NCBI GenBank assembly: GCA_023391395.1
Contig: JAEWBA010000195.1
Coordinates: forward strand, 1-6,786
Direction: 5' to 3'
Length of the DNA stretch: 6,786 bases
DNA from: Pseudomonadota bacterium
Lineage (GTDB): Bacteria > Pseudomonadota > Gammaproteobacteria > Burkholderiales > Burkholderiaceae_D
The notes under the pieces are model-generated. The model saw only the letters and a list, made by a program, of their open reading frames with translations, was not told where the DNA came from and searched no databases. Every line of letters begins with the position of its first letter. Position 1 is the stretch's first letter. Shown here piece by piece: positions 1 through 6,786 of the stretch. Made by a program: the position numbers and the translations under genes.

Positions 1-1041
1 GACCAGTGCCCCAGCGCCTGGCAATCCCTCAAAGCGGACTGGCATCTGGCCCTGCCGCTGGCAGTGCTCGTATGGATGCTGTTCCATGGGTTCACGCCCA
101 TGTTCGCCGGCCTGACCGGGCTCGCGCTGACCGCCATCCTGATTCTCGGCGCGGCACTGGCAGCCCGCATTTCGCAGACCGCCTTCCGCTATGTTTTCTG
201 GATCGCGGTCGGTCTGGGCGCCGCCAGTTTCCTGAAGTGGGGCATCACCCCTGTCCTCGGACTGATCGCATTGTTGTGTCTGCTATGCGTCAAGACGCAG
301 GGAGGTCGCGCAACGCTGGTCGCCCTCAAGGACAGCCTGGAGCAAGGCGCCAAGCAAGGCCTTGTGGTCGGCATGGCATGCGCCGTCGTCGGCGTGATCA
401 TCGGCGTACTGACTCTGACCGGCGTCGCTTCCACCTTCGCCGGTTTTGTTCTCGATGTCGGCGAAAAGAGCCTGCTCGCATCGCTGATTCTTACGATGAT
501 CGTTTGTCTGGTCCTGGGCACGGGCATCCCAACCATACCGAACTACATCATCACCAGCGCGATCGCCGCACCGGCATTGCTCAAGCTCGATGTGCCGCTG
601 ATCGTTTCGCACATGTTCGTGTTCTATTTCGGCATCATGGCCGACCTGACGCCGCCGGTGGCGCTGGCCGCCTTCGCGGCCGCCTCGATCACCAAGGACG
701 ATCCGGACAAGACCGGCTGGAAGGCGACGCAGATCGCCATTGCCGGCTACGTCGCGCCTTTCATGGCGGTCTACACGCCGGCCCTGATGCTGCAGGGCGA
801 CTGGACTGTATTCAGCGTCGCCTATGTTCTGTTCAAGGCGGTGCTTGCCATCGGCTTGTGGAGCATGGCCGCAGTCGGTTACCTGTGGGCTCCTCTCAGG
901 ATTTCCGAACGCGTCTTTACGGCCGTGGCGGCATCCCTGCTGGTGATCGCCTGGCCGCTTACCGATAGCCTGGGATTCGGCATGTCGGCAATGTTCTTCG
1001 CCTGGCATTTCTGGCAGAAGCGCAAGCTCGCCGTGGCGTGA
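1..1041 (+). CDS. TRAP transporter fused permease (4TM/12TM type), C-terminal part, 5' truncated by window edge
   Basis: The reading frame is open from base 1 and ends at TGA 1039-1041, so 346 residues are visible and the true start lies upstream; the GTG at 64 is internal. The protein is strongly hydrophobic with repeated membrane segments. At visible residues about 162-173 it has LGTGIPTIPNYI, then IAAPALLKL, HMFVFYFGIMADLTPPVALA and an AAASI stretch near 206-220. This is the conserved core of the DctM-like large subunit in fused TRAP permeases (TRAP_fused family). Such proteins are inner-membrane, ion-gradient-driven secondary importers of organic acids and work with a periplasmic binding protein, commonly of the TAXI type. 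No binding-protein gene is visible; it would be expected upstream. The next gene overlaps the stop codon and encodes DUF1850, a usual companion of this permease type. The substrate cannot be read from the sequence. Family call is firm. Confidence 0.93.
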   Translation, partial: DQCPSAWQSLKADWHLALPLAVLVWMLFHGFTPMFAGLTGLALTAILILGAALAARISQTAFRYVFWIAVGLGAASFLKWGITPVLGLIALLCLLCVKTQGGRATLVALKDSLEQGAKQGLVVGMACAVVGVIIGVLTLTGVASTFAGFVLDVGEKSLLASLILTMIVCLVLGTGIPTIPNYIITSAIAAPALLKLDVPLIVSHMFVFYFGIMADLTPPVALAAFAAASITKDDPDKTGWKATQIAIAGYVAPFMAVYTPALMLQGDWTVFSVAYVLFKAVLAIGLWSMAAVGYLWAPLRISERVFTAVAASLLVIAWPLTDSLGFGMSAMFFAWHFWQKRKLAVA

Positions 1042-1466
1042 GCATGCTATGCATTGCAGCGGCGGCCGTCGTCATCGGCCTTCCGCTGCAGGATTTCACC
1101 CTGGCCTGGACGCATTCGATAGAAAAGGTGCGCTGGGAAGAGGATTACCGCATCGCCGGAGAAGAATTACGCTTGATGGAAGCACGCATCCGCGGCTCCG
1201 GCGCCGGCATGGAAATTCCCGCAGATGCGGTGCTCCGCAACGGCGTATGGCACTACCAGCCAAAATTGCCACCGCTGTCGCACCTGCGCCTGGCGCGCTC
1301 CGCTCATGTCGCAGACTATCTGCTGTGCCAGAGCGGTGCCTGCCGCTCACTGGGCGAGTTCATCGGCCCACCCGAGGCAGCGCCGGTGGCAGAACTCTTT
1401 CCCTGCAAGGATGCCGCGTCGGCATCCCCGCAAACAACGCTCATGCCGAACCCGCTCGTGCGCTGA
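1038..1466 (+). CDS. DUF1850 domain-containing protein, TRAP-associated
   Basis: This is a 142-residue protein of unknown biochemical role. The DUF1850 signature is visible: FTLAWTHSIEKVRWEEDYRI at about 20-39, then LRLMEARIRGSGAGMEIP at about 44-61, and a NGVWHY stretch near 68-73. Residues 3-17 are hydrophobic (LCIAAAAVVIGL), consistent with a short signal or membrane-anchor segment without a clear cleavage site. There are four cysteines (5, 97, 102, 123); the CQSGAC pair at 97-102 could form a disulfide if the protein is exported. The GTG start at 1038 overlaps the permease stop as GTGA, which suggests translational coupling, since no strong Shine-Dalgarno is visible. ATG at 1044 is an alternative start that would remove only two residues. 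Genes of this family commonly sit next to fused TRAP permeases, so an accessory role in that transporter is inferred. The 3' end overlaps the opposite-strand kinase gene by 26 bases. Confidence 0.87.
   Translation: MSMLCIAAAAVVIGLPLQDFTLAWTHSIEKVRWEEDYRIAGEELRLMEARIRGSGAGMEIPADAVLRNGVWHYQPKLPPLSHLRLARSAHVADYLLCQSGACRSLGEFIGPPEAAPVAELFPCKDAASASPQTTLMPNPLVR
1409..1427. terminator. Perfect 8-bp hairpin at the convergent gene junction; possible weak bidirectional terminator
   Basis: GGATGCCG (1409-1416) and CGGCATCC (1420-1427) are exact inverted repeats around a 3-base loop, CGT. Three more pairs (1404-1406 with 1430-1432) can form across a 2x2 internal loop. The hairpin lies inside the end of the DUF1850 gene and 13 bases past the kinase stop on the - strand, where a transcript end for the kinase unit would be expected. 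Neither side has a T-run, so it is not a classical intrinsic terminator. It may instead pause polymerase, protect a 3' end, or be a chance product of GC-rich coding sequence. Confidence 0.35.
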
Positions 1467-4400
1467 TGAGGCGTTCGAACTGCTCGGCCGGCACCGGCGC
1501 GCTGAGGTGATAACCCTGCATCATGTCGCAGGAATGTTCATTCAGGAAGCGCAACTGGGCAAGGGTTTCCACCCCTTCGGCAACGACTTCGAGGCGCAGG
1601 CTGTGCGCCAGGGCGATGATGCCGGTGACGATGGCAGAGTCGTCGGTATCTTCCGGCACGTCGCGTACAAAAGAGCGATCGATCTTGATGATATCGACGG
1701 GGAAGCGCTTGAGATAGGACAGCGAGGAATAACCGGTGCCGAAGTCATCGATCGCCAGCCGCACGCCAAGGCTGCGCAGGCGATGCAGCGCCTGCAAGGT
1801 GTCCTGAGCGTGTTCCATCAAGGTGCTCTCGGTGATTTCCAACTCCAACAGGTGTGCCGGCAATCCGGTATCGGCAAGCACCTGTTCCACGGTCGCCGCG
1901 AAATCCTTCTGCAGCAGCTGGCGCACCGAGAGATTCACCGACACCCGCATTTCGGGCATGCCTGCCTCGAGCCACCCCCGCAACTGCGTGCATGCGGTGC
2001 GCAGCACCCATTCGCCGAGCGGATTGATGAGCCCGGTTTCTTCGGCCAGCGGAATGAAATCCAAGGGCGATACCATGCCGCGCGTCGGGTGGTGCCAGCG
2101 CACCAGCGCTTCCATGCCGATGATGCGGCCGTCGTCGACGCGGGCCTGGGGCTGGTAGAACACCGCCAGTTCGCGCCGGTCAAGCGCGCGCCGCAAATCG
2201 TTTTCCAGGCGCACATGCTCGGAAATCGACTGTTCCATCGAGGCTTCGAAGAACTGGAATCCGCTATTGGTTTTCTTGGCGCGGTACATGGCGGTGTCGG
2301 CATGCTTCAACAGGGTGCCGACATCGGTGCCGTCATGCGGATACAGGGAAATGCCGACGCTGGTGGTGACGAAGATATCGTGCCCGTCGATCTGGAAAGG
2401 TGTGGCAAGGACGCGGCAGATATTCTGCGCCGCCACCACGGCGGCGCTAGGCCCGGCAATGTCGGTCAGCACCACGGTGAACTCATCGCCACCGAGGCGG
2501 GCCACGCAATCGGCATTGCGCACGCTGCGCCGGATGCGCTGCGCTGCCGCCACCAGCAGGCGGTCGCCGACATCGTGCCCGAGCGTGTCGTTCACATTCT
2601 TGAAGCGATCGAGGTCGAGGAATAGCACCGCAACCGATTCGCCGGCAATGCGCGCCTGCTCGATGCGATGCCCCAGTTGCTCGAAGAACAGCGCGCGGTT
2701 CGGCAGGCCGGTCAGCAAGTCGTTGTAGGCAAGATGGCGGATGCGCTTCTCCGCCTGGTTGGCTTCGATGATGCGGCGCACGCGCTGCGACAGCACGGCG
2801 AAGTGGATGGGCTTGGGGATGTAATCGCTGGCACCGGCGGCAAAAGCGCGCTCGACCGAGGTATTGTCCTCCAGCGCGGTGATCATCAGCACCGGGATGG
2901 CATGGCCATTGGGCATTTCCTGTACCCGTGCGCAAGCGGTGAAACCGTCCATGACTGGCATCACCGCATCCATCAGAATCACGTCCGGCTGGATACGCTT
3001 GAGCATTTGCAAAGCCTGCGCCCCGTCCGCAGCTTCCTCGACGCGGAAGCCGTCGCGCTGCAATGTGTGGCGCAGAGAGCTGCGCGTACTGCGATCGTCG
3101 TCCACCACCAGCACCAGCGCCACATCGTCGCCATGGCGCGCGGCAAGCCTTTCCTCGAGATAGACCTCGGAGCCGAGCAGCGCCGCTACCGCATCGTAAG
3201 CGCGGCGCAGGCGCGGCAACAGCGGTTGCATCTCGGCGAGCCGGCGCCCATTCGCGAGGTCTTCCGCTTCCTTGGCGAGTTGCGCCAGGATGGTCGCTCC
3301 CAGATTGCCGCTGCTGCCTTTGATCGAGTGTGCCATCGCGCGCGCGGTATCGGCGTCGCCCTCGCTGACCGCCTGCTCCATCTGGTCCAGGTAGCCCGGC
3401 GTGTCCTCCAGGAACGGAGCGATGGATTGCTGCAGGGCCGGCCCCAAAATTTCGCGTAGCTTCTCGAAGGCTTCCCGATCGAGCGGAGCGTTCCCCGGCT
3501 CGCCGGCATCGCCTTCGACCGTATCGCCCTCCTCCGGCAATGTGCCCTTGTTCAGCCAGTGCTCCAGCTTGTGGCGCAGCTCGATCAAGGTGATCGGCTT
3601 GGCAAGATAATCGTCCATGCCGGCCGCCAGGCATTTCTCCGCATCGCCCTGCTGAGTATTGGCCGTCATGGCCACGATGGGCGTGCGTCGTCCTAGCGGC
3701 TCTTCGAAATTGCGGATATGCGCGGTGGCTTCGTACCCATCCATCTCGGGCATGCTGCAATCCATCAGGATCAGGTCGAAGCGGCTGCGGCGCACCGCCT
3801 CGACCGCTTCCCGCCCGTTCATCGCGAATTCGCAGTGACAGCCATTCATGGCGAGCATCCCGCCGGCCACCATCTGGTTGGTCCGGTTGTCTTCCGCTAC
3901 CAGCACGCGGTACTCCTTGGGGACCACCGGCATGCAGCCTGCGGTTCCTTCCGCCGCCCCGACACCGAAGGCGGGCGTCTCGGAACCCTCCGCGCGCAAC
4001 ACGGTCCGGATCGCATCCATCAAGCGTTCCAGCCGCAATGGCTTGCCCAGGTAGGCATCGGCTTCCAGAGCACCGGATGCGACCGAGGAAGCATAGCGGT
4101 CCAGCACCAGGAGTCGCGGTGCGGCCTGGCCGCCATCGGCGCGTATACGCCGCACCAGGTCGCCACCACGTTCGTCGCTGGCGCCGATGTCGGCGATCAC
4201 CAATTCATAGGGCGCATTGACACGCTGCGCACGCGCCAGTTCGGCAACCGCCTCGGCGCCGTTGCGCACGGTATGGCAGCGCAGGCCGCGCCGGGTCAGG
4301 TTTTCATCGAGGAAGCTGCGCACGATTTCGCTTTCTTCCACCACCAGCACGCGCACGCCAAGCAAGGCCTTGTCCTCCGGCACCAGCGGCAGCATCTCGC

Positions 4401-5895
4401 CGGGCTTGCAGGCGACCGTGAACCAGAACAGGCTGCCGACTCCCGGTTCGCTTTCGACGCCGATGGCTCCCCCCATCAATTCCACCAGTTGCTTGCTGAT
4501 GACCAATCCGAGGCCGGTACCGCCGAACTTGCGTGTGGTGGAGCGATCCCCCTGAGAGAAGGACTGGAACAGCTGGCGTACCGTCGCCTCGTCCATGCCG
4601 ATGCCGGTGTCACTAATCTCGAAGCGCAGGCTGAAGCTGTCGCCGGGGCCGTCGATGCTGGAAATGCGCACCGCGATCTCGCCCCGTTCCGTGAACTTGA
4701 CGGCGTTGCCCACCAGGTTCAGCAGCACCTGCCGCAAGCGCAAGGAGTCCCCCCGAATGCGGTCCGGCACGCCAGGTGCCAGCAGGTAGCCCACTTCGAG
4801 CCCCTTTTGCCGGGTCTGCTTGGCCAGCAATTCGATCACTTCCTCGACCAGCTTGCGCAGGTCGTAATCGACTTCGTCCAGCTCCATCTTGCCGGCTTCC
4901 ATCTTGGAAAAATCGAGGATGTCGTTGGTGAGCTCGAGCAACGAGCGCGCCGAGTTCCAGGCGATATCGACGCACTCCTGCTGGCGCTTGGTGAGCCGCA
5001 TCTCCTTGAGCATGTCGAGCATGCCGACCACCCCGTTCAAGGGCGTGCGCACCTCATGGCTGACCGTCGCGGCAAACTGCGCCTTCATGAGCGCGGAACG
5101 GACCGCCTCGTCCCGCGAATGCTTCAATTCGGCCTCGCGTTCTTCCAGCACATCCATCATCTTGTTGAAAGCATGCGCCATTTCGATCAGGTCGCGCGGG
5201 CCGTTCGGCTTGGCCCGCATGCCCGACTCTCCGGCTTCGGCACGTCCCATCAGCCGCGACAGCGCATTCAGCGGCTCGATCAGATGGCGGGCCAGGCGGC
5301 GCATCAGTCCCAGCAGCAGCACGGCAAAGGACAGAGTGATGACGACATTGCTGACCAGCACCGAAGTGACCAACCTGTTCAGCGTCCCCTTCCCCATCAC
5401 GACATGCACATAGCCCAGCAATTGCGGCTGACGTTCCTGCAAATCGAAAGGAGAAGCCTCGCCTTGTCCGCCATATACAGGCGCGCCGAAGCGCCACCGG
5501 TCGCCATGATTGGATTCCAGGGTGACTCGCGAGATCGCCAACCGCCGCGGCGATTCCCCAGTGGGCGTCATGTCGGCGCCGGCCTTGGCCTGCGACAGCA
5601 GGACGGCATGGGAGGCATCCGTGATCTCGACCTGCAGTACATCGGGAAAGGCCAGCGTGGTGGCGACGCTTTCGCGCGCATTGTCGGCGGAACGGTACAG
5701 GAGGGCGAGCACACTCTGTCGGGCCAGGTTTTCGGCGATGCGTTGGCCCTGCTCGATCATGTAACCTTCCATGCGTCGGCTGGCTTCCCAGGATGTCGTT
5801 ACGGAAGAAAACAGCGCCAAGCCGAGAATGGCAGCGCTGACGGTCAACGTCAGCTGACGCCGAAAGCCGGTGCGACGCAAAAACCGGCGGATCAT
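1441..5895 (-). CDS. Giant hybrid histidine kinase with built-in phosphorelay and c-di-GMP output (HAMP-HisKA-HATPase-REC-REC-HPt-REC-GGDEF-EAL)
   Basis: This is a 1484-residue inner-membrane signalling protein. Approximate domains: TM1 14-33; periplasmic sensor 34-173 (CHASE8-like in pattern, tentative); TM2 174-198; HAMP 199-252; a charged coiled coil leading into HisKA 270-336 with H-box [13 protein letters not shown] (H280); HATPase 383-498 with N-box N397, DTGIGM (D429) and GGTGLGL 458-464; REC1 513-634, degenerate (EES in place of the acidic pair, no T/S at its usual site, D569 and K618 kept); REC2 662-783, canonical (AEDN, D712, MTAN, K766); HPt 804-908 with [13 protein letters not shown] (H856); REC3 926-1046 (VDDD, D976, K1028); GGDEF 1053-1218 with RLGGDEF at 1133-1139 and I-site RNAD 1126-1129; EAL 1229-1476 with EALVRW (E1262), N1321, E1353, [10 protein letters not shown] (D1383-1384), K1404, E1440 and Q1460. 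All cyclase and phosphodiesterase residues checked are intact. ATG at 5895 is chosen because GGAG sits 8 bases upstream; an in-frame GTG at 5937 would add 14 residues but has no such site. The front half resembles BarA/GacS kinases; the back half resembles a REC-GGDEF-EAL response regulator fused in frame. It is probably co-transcribed with the upstream binding protein. Confidence 0.95.
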   Translation of the reverse strand: MIRRFLRRTGFRRQLTLTVSAAILGLALFSSVTTSWEASRRMEGYMIEQGQRIAENLARQSVLALLYRSADNARESVATTLAFPDVLQVEITDASHAVLLSQAKAGADMTPTGESPRRLAISRVTLESNHGDRWRFGAPVYGGQGEASPFDLQERQPQLLGYVHVVMGKGTLNRLVTSVLVSNVVITLSFAVLLLGLMRRLARHLIEPLNALSRLMGRAEAGESGMRAKPNGPRDLIEMAHAFNKMMDVLEEREAELKHSRDEAVRSALMKAQFAATVSHEVRTPLNGVVGMLDMLKEMRLTKRQQECVDIAWNSARSLLELTNDILDFSKMEAGKMELDEVDYDLRKLVEEVIELLAKQTRQKGLEVGYLLAPGVPDRIRGDSLRLRQVLLNLVGNAVKFTERGEIAVRISSIDGPGDSFSLRFEISDTGIGMDEATVRQLFQSFSQGDRSTTRKFGGTGLGLVISKQLVELMGGAIGVESEPGVGSLFWFTVACKPGEMLPLVPEDKALLGVRVLVVEESEIVRSFLDENLTRRGLRCHTVRNGAEAVAELARAQRVNAPYELVIADIGASDERGGDLVRRIRADGGQAAPRLLVLDRYASSVASGALEADAYLGKPLRLERLMDAIRTVLRAEGSETPAFGVGAAEGTAGCMPVVPKEYRVLVAEDNRTNQMVAGGMLAMNGCHCEFAMNGREAVEAVRRSRFDLILMDCSMPEMDGYEATAHIRNFEEPLGRRTPIVAMTANTQQGDAEKCLAAGMDDYLAKPITLIELRHKLEHWLNKGTLPEEGDTVEGDAGEPGNAPLDREAFEKLREILGPALQQSIAPFLEDTPGYLDQMEQAVSEGDADTARAMAHSIKGSSGNLGATILAQLAKEAEDLANGRRLAEMQPLLPRLRRAYDAVAALLGSEVYLEERLAARHGDDVALVLVVDDDRSTRSSLRHTLQRDGFRVEEAADGAQALQMLKRIQPDVILMDAVMPVMDGFTACARVQEMPNGHAIPVLMITALEDNTSVERAFAAGASDYIPKPIHFAVLSQRVRRIIEANQAEKRIRHLAYNDLLTGLPNRALFFEQLGHRIEQARIAGESVAVLFLDLDRFKNVNDTLGHDVGDRLLVAAAQRIRRSVRNADCVARLGGDEFTVVLTDIAGPSAAVVAAQNICRVLATPFQIDGHDIFVTTSVGISLYPHDGTDVGTLLKHADTAMYRAKKTNSGFQFFEASMEQSISEHVRLENDLRRALDRRELAVFYQPQARVDDGRIIGMEALVRWHHPTRGMVSPLDFIPLAEETGLINPLGEWVLRTACTQLRGWLEAGMPEMRVSVNLSVRQLLQKDFAATVEQVLADTGLPAHLLELEITESTLMEHAQDTLQALHRLRSLGVRLAIDDFGTGYSSLSYLKRFPVDIIKIDRSFVRDVPEDTDDSAIVTGIIALAHSLRLEVVAEGVETLAQLRFLNEHSCDMMQGYHLSAPVPAEQFERLISARAGSA

Positions 5896-5959
5896 GCGCC
5901 CTTCTCCCGGGCCACGGGTTTGCAGGCGGCAAGGCACGGGGCGATTCGCATTCTATTCA
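5896..5959. other. 64-base intergenic gap between binding-protein and kinase genes
   Basis: This is the only non-coding stretch in the window. It contains the kinase ribosome binding site and a short inverted repeat (CCCG/CGGG, around 5907-5919) too weak to call a terminator. I see no convincing -35/-10 pair and no T-run, so the two - strand genes are most simply one transcript. An internal promoter inside the binding-protein gene cannot be excluded. Confidence 0.5.
5899..5908 (-). promoter_or_regulatory. Strong Shine-Dalgarno that fixes the kinase start
   Basis: On the - strand the bases just before ATG 5895 read GGGAGAAGGGCGC. The GGAG core (5907-5904) is 8 bases from the ATG, an ideal spacing. 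The in-frame GTG at 5937 is preceded by TGAATAGAATGCGAATCGCC on the - strand, which has no purine-rich site. This decides the start at ATG, giving an N-terminus [15 protein letters not shown]: a short basic cytoplasmic tail before TM1, as expected for an inner-membrane kinase. Confidence 0.8.
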
Positions 5960-6786
5960 TCAGGGCTCCGGAAAAATGAAGTCGAAACTGCGTTGCTGCT
6001 GATAGCCGATATTCACGCCGATGTGATTGGCGGTGCGGATATTGATCGCCGTATGCACGTCGCGCAGCGGCACGATGCCGCGCTTGCGCGTATCGCCAGC
6101 CAGCATTGCCTGTGCCGCGGCGGCGAGAGAACGGCCAAGCTCCTGGTTGTTGGGATAGAGCGCGAACAGTGCCCCCTTTCTGACATGCAGGAAGCTGCTG
6201 GAAAATACTGGTACGCTGCGGTTCCAGGATTCGCGAAGCACCAGGGGCAGGATGGCGCCTTCGTCCACGGTGGTCGAGTCCTGCGGCAGCCAGATCGCGT
6301 CACGGCGGCCGTCCGCCGCAGCAAAGGCGGATTCGTAAAGACGCGCCGCCGTCGCCATGTCCCGTGACTCGTGCGCCACCAGTTCCAAGCCTTGCGCGCG
6401 TGCCGCTTCCTGCGCCAGTCGGATCAGCCATCCGTTCTGCTGGGGGTCGTAGATCACGGTCACGCGCCGCGCGTTGGGCACCAGGCTTTTGAACCGGGCG
6501 AACAAGAGCGCCGGGTCCGGCGTGAGACTGAAGCCGACGAGGTTTCGGTTCTCCATCTCGGGGATGGACAGCACGCCGCCGGCAACGACCCCGATGTCAC
6601 GCTCCAAGGCGGTTGCCGCCTTCAGGCCTTGCCTGCCGAGAGTGATGACCACCTTGACGCCTTGCCGCTTCAACCGCGCATTCAGTTCGCCGGCATCAAC
6701 ATTTGAACCCAGGGCATGGCTGCGGACCGGCACTTTCATGCTGTCTTCGACGCCTTCCACGATGCTGGCAAAAATGCTGCGATAAG
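5960..6786 (-). CDS. Periplasmic substrate-binding protein, ABC_sub_bind (PF04392-like) family, N-terminus cut by window edge
   Basis: The frame is open through base 6784, so 274 residues plus the TGA at 5962-5960 are visible. The GTG at 6760 is internal: in-frame codons upstream still read as family sequence (YRSIFASI before VEGVED). Family members usually run about 320-340 residues, so roughly 50-60 residues including any signal peptide lie beyond the window. The fold pattern of a type I periplasmic binding protein is visible: VKVVITLGRQGLKAA, then NLVGFSLTPDP, the second-lobe strand ARRVTVIYDPQQNGW, DAIWLPQDSTTVDEG, VPVFSSSFLHVRKGALFALY and NNQELGRSLAAAAQAML. Relatives usually sit beside ABC permease and ATPase genes; here the next gene, 64 bases on, is the giant sensor kinase. 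That suggests it delivers a bound ligand's state to the kinase sensor rather than, or as well as, feeding a transporter. The ligand is unknown. Family call is good; the sensory role is inference. Confidence 0.85.
   Translation of the reverse strand, partial: YRSIFASIVEGVEDSMKVPVRSHALGSNVDAGELNARLKRQGVKVVITLGRQGLKAATALERDIGVVAGGVLSIPEMENRNLVGFSLTPDPALLFARFKSLVPNARRVTVIYDPQQNGWLIRLAQEAARAQGLELVAHESRDMATAARLYESAFAAADGRRDAIWLPQDSTTVDEGAILPLVLRESWNRSVPVFSSSFLHVRKGALFALYPNNQELGRSLAAAAQAMLAGDTRKRGIVPLRDVHTAINIRTANHIGVNIGYQQQRSFDFIFPEP

Noticed and set aside
283..1008. 241-codon - strand frame opposite the TRAP permease
   Set aside because: It is antisense to clear membrane-protein coding sequence and its composition (His, Arg, Asp rich) is that of a complement shadow.
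1225..2625. 466-codon open frame on the + strand running from DUF1850 across the EAL/GGDEF region
   Set aside because: It overlaps DUF1850 in another frame and then runs antisense to intact EAL and GGDEF codons. It has no motif of its own, so it is a shadow frame.
3131..3156. Shine-Dalgarno-like GAGGAAAGG followed by ATG on the - strand before REC3, suggesting internal translation of REC3-GGDEF-EAL alone
   Set aside because: The ATG at 3134 is out of the REC3 frame and reads into a Trp-rich nonsense stretch. The nearest in-frame GTG codons are too far from the site, so an internal start is not supported.
2483..3760. 425-codon - strand frame inside the kinase gene
   Set aside because: It is a +1-type shadow of the REC2-HPt-REC3-GGDEF coding region. 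The true frame contains all conserved motifs over the same bases.
5907..5919. Short CCCG/CGGG inverted repeat in the intergenic gap as a terminator or operator
   Set aside because: The stem is only four base pairs, partly overlaps the ribosome binding site and has no T-run; this is expected by chance in GC-rich DNA.
3718..5979. 753-codon open frame on the + strand opposite the kinase gene
   Set aside because: It is antisense to the sensor/HAMP/HisKA/HATPase/REC region, has the His- and Gln-rich composition typical of reverse-complement shadow frames in GC-rich DNA, and shows no recognisable domain.
1..6786. Mobile elements, CRISPR arrays, tRNA/rRNA genes, attachment sites
   Set aside because: No transposase or integrase coding sequence, no regularly spaced repeats, no tRNA- or rRNA-like sequence was seen, and composition looks uniform across the window.

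Overview
The window is GC-rich and fully coding apart from one 64-base gap. Its protein content (TRAP fused permease plus DUF1850, a BarA/GacS-like hybrid kinase, and a PF04392-type periplasmic binding protein) suggests a proteobacterium, most likely a betaproteobacterium of the Burkholderiales/Oxalobacteraceae type. That placement is inferred from protein style, not from a marker gene.

Layout: two gene pairs face each other. On the + strand, bases 1-1041 hold the C-terminal half of a fused TRAP transporter permease whose 5' end lies outside the window. It is followed with a 4-base overlap by a small DUF1850 protein (1038-1466). On the - strand, a periplasmic substrate-binding protein of the ABC_sub_bind family (5960-6786, N-terminus outside the window) is followed after 64 bases by a 1484-residue signalling protein (5895 down to 1441). 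The two units meet tail to tail: the last 26 bases of the DUF1850 gene and of the giant kinase gene overlap on opposite strands. A perfect 8-bp hairpin lies just beyond the kinase stop, inside the DUF1850 gene.

The centrepiece is the giant protein. In order it carries TM1, a periplasmic sensor of about 140 residues, TM2, HAMP, HisKA, HATPase, a decayed REC, a canonical REC, HPt, a third REC, GGDEF and EAL. Every residue needed for a His-Asp-His-Asp relay is present in the one chain (H280, D712, H856, D976). The output is a c-di-GMP module whose GGDEF motif, inhibitory I-site and EAL catalytic residues are all intact. It looks like a BarA/GacS-type tripartite kinase fused to a REC-GGDEF-EAL response regulator.

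Working model (inference): the binding protein is made with the kinase and has no transporter gene visible downstream, so it may act as the ligand-sensing partner of the kinase, as LuxP does for LuxQ or TorT for TorS. Ligand occupancy would then be passed through a one-protein phosphorelay to c-di-GMP synthesis or breakdown. The TRAP/DUF1850 pair is an ordinary uptake unit; nothing in the sequence ties it functionally to the signalling pair except the shared 3' end.
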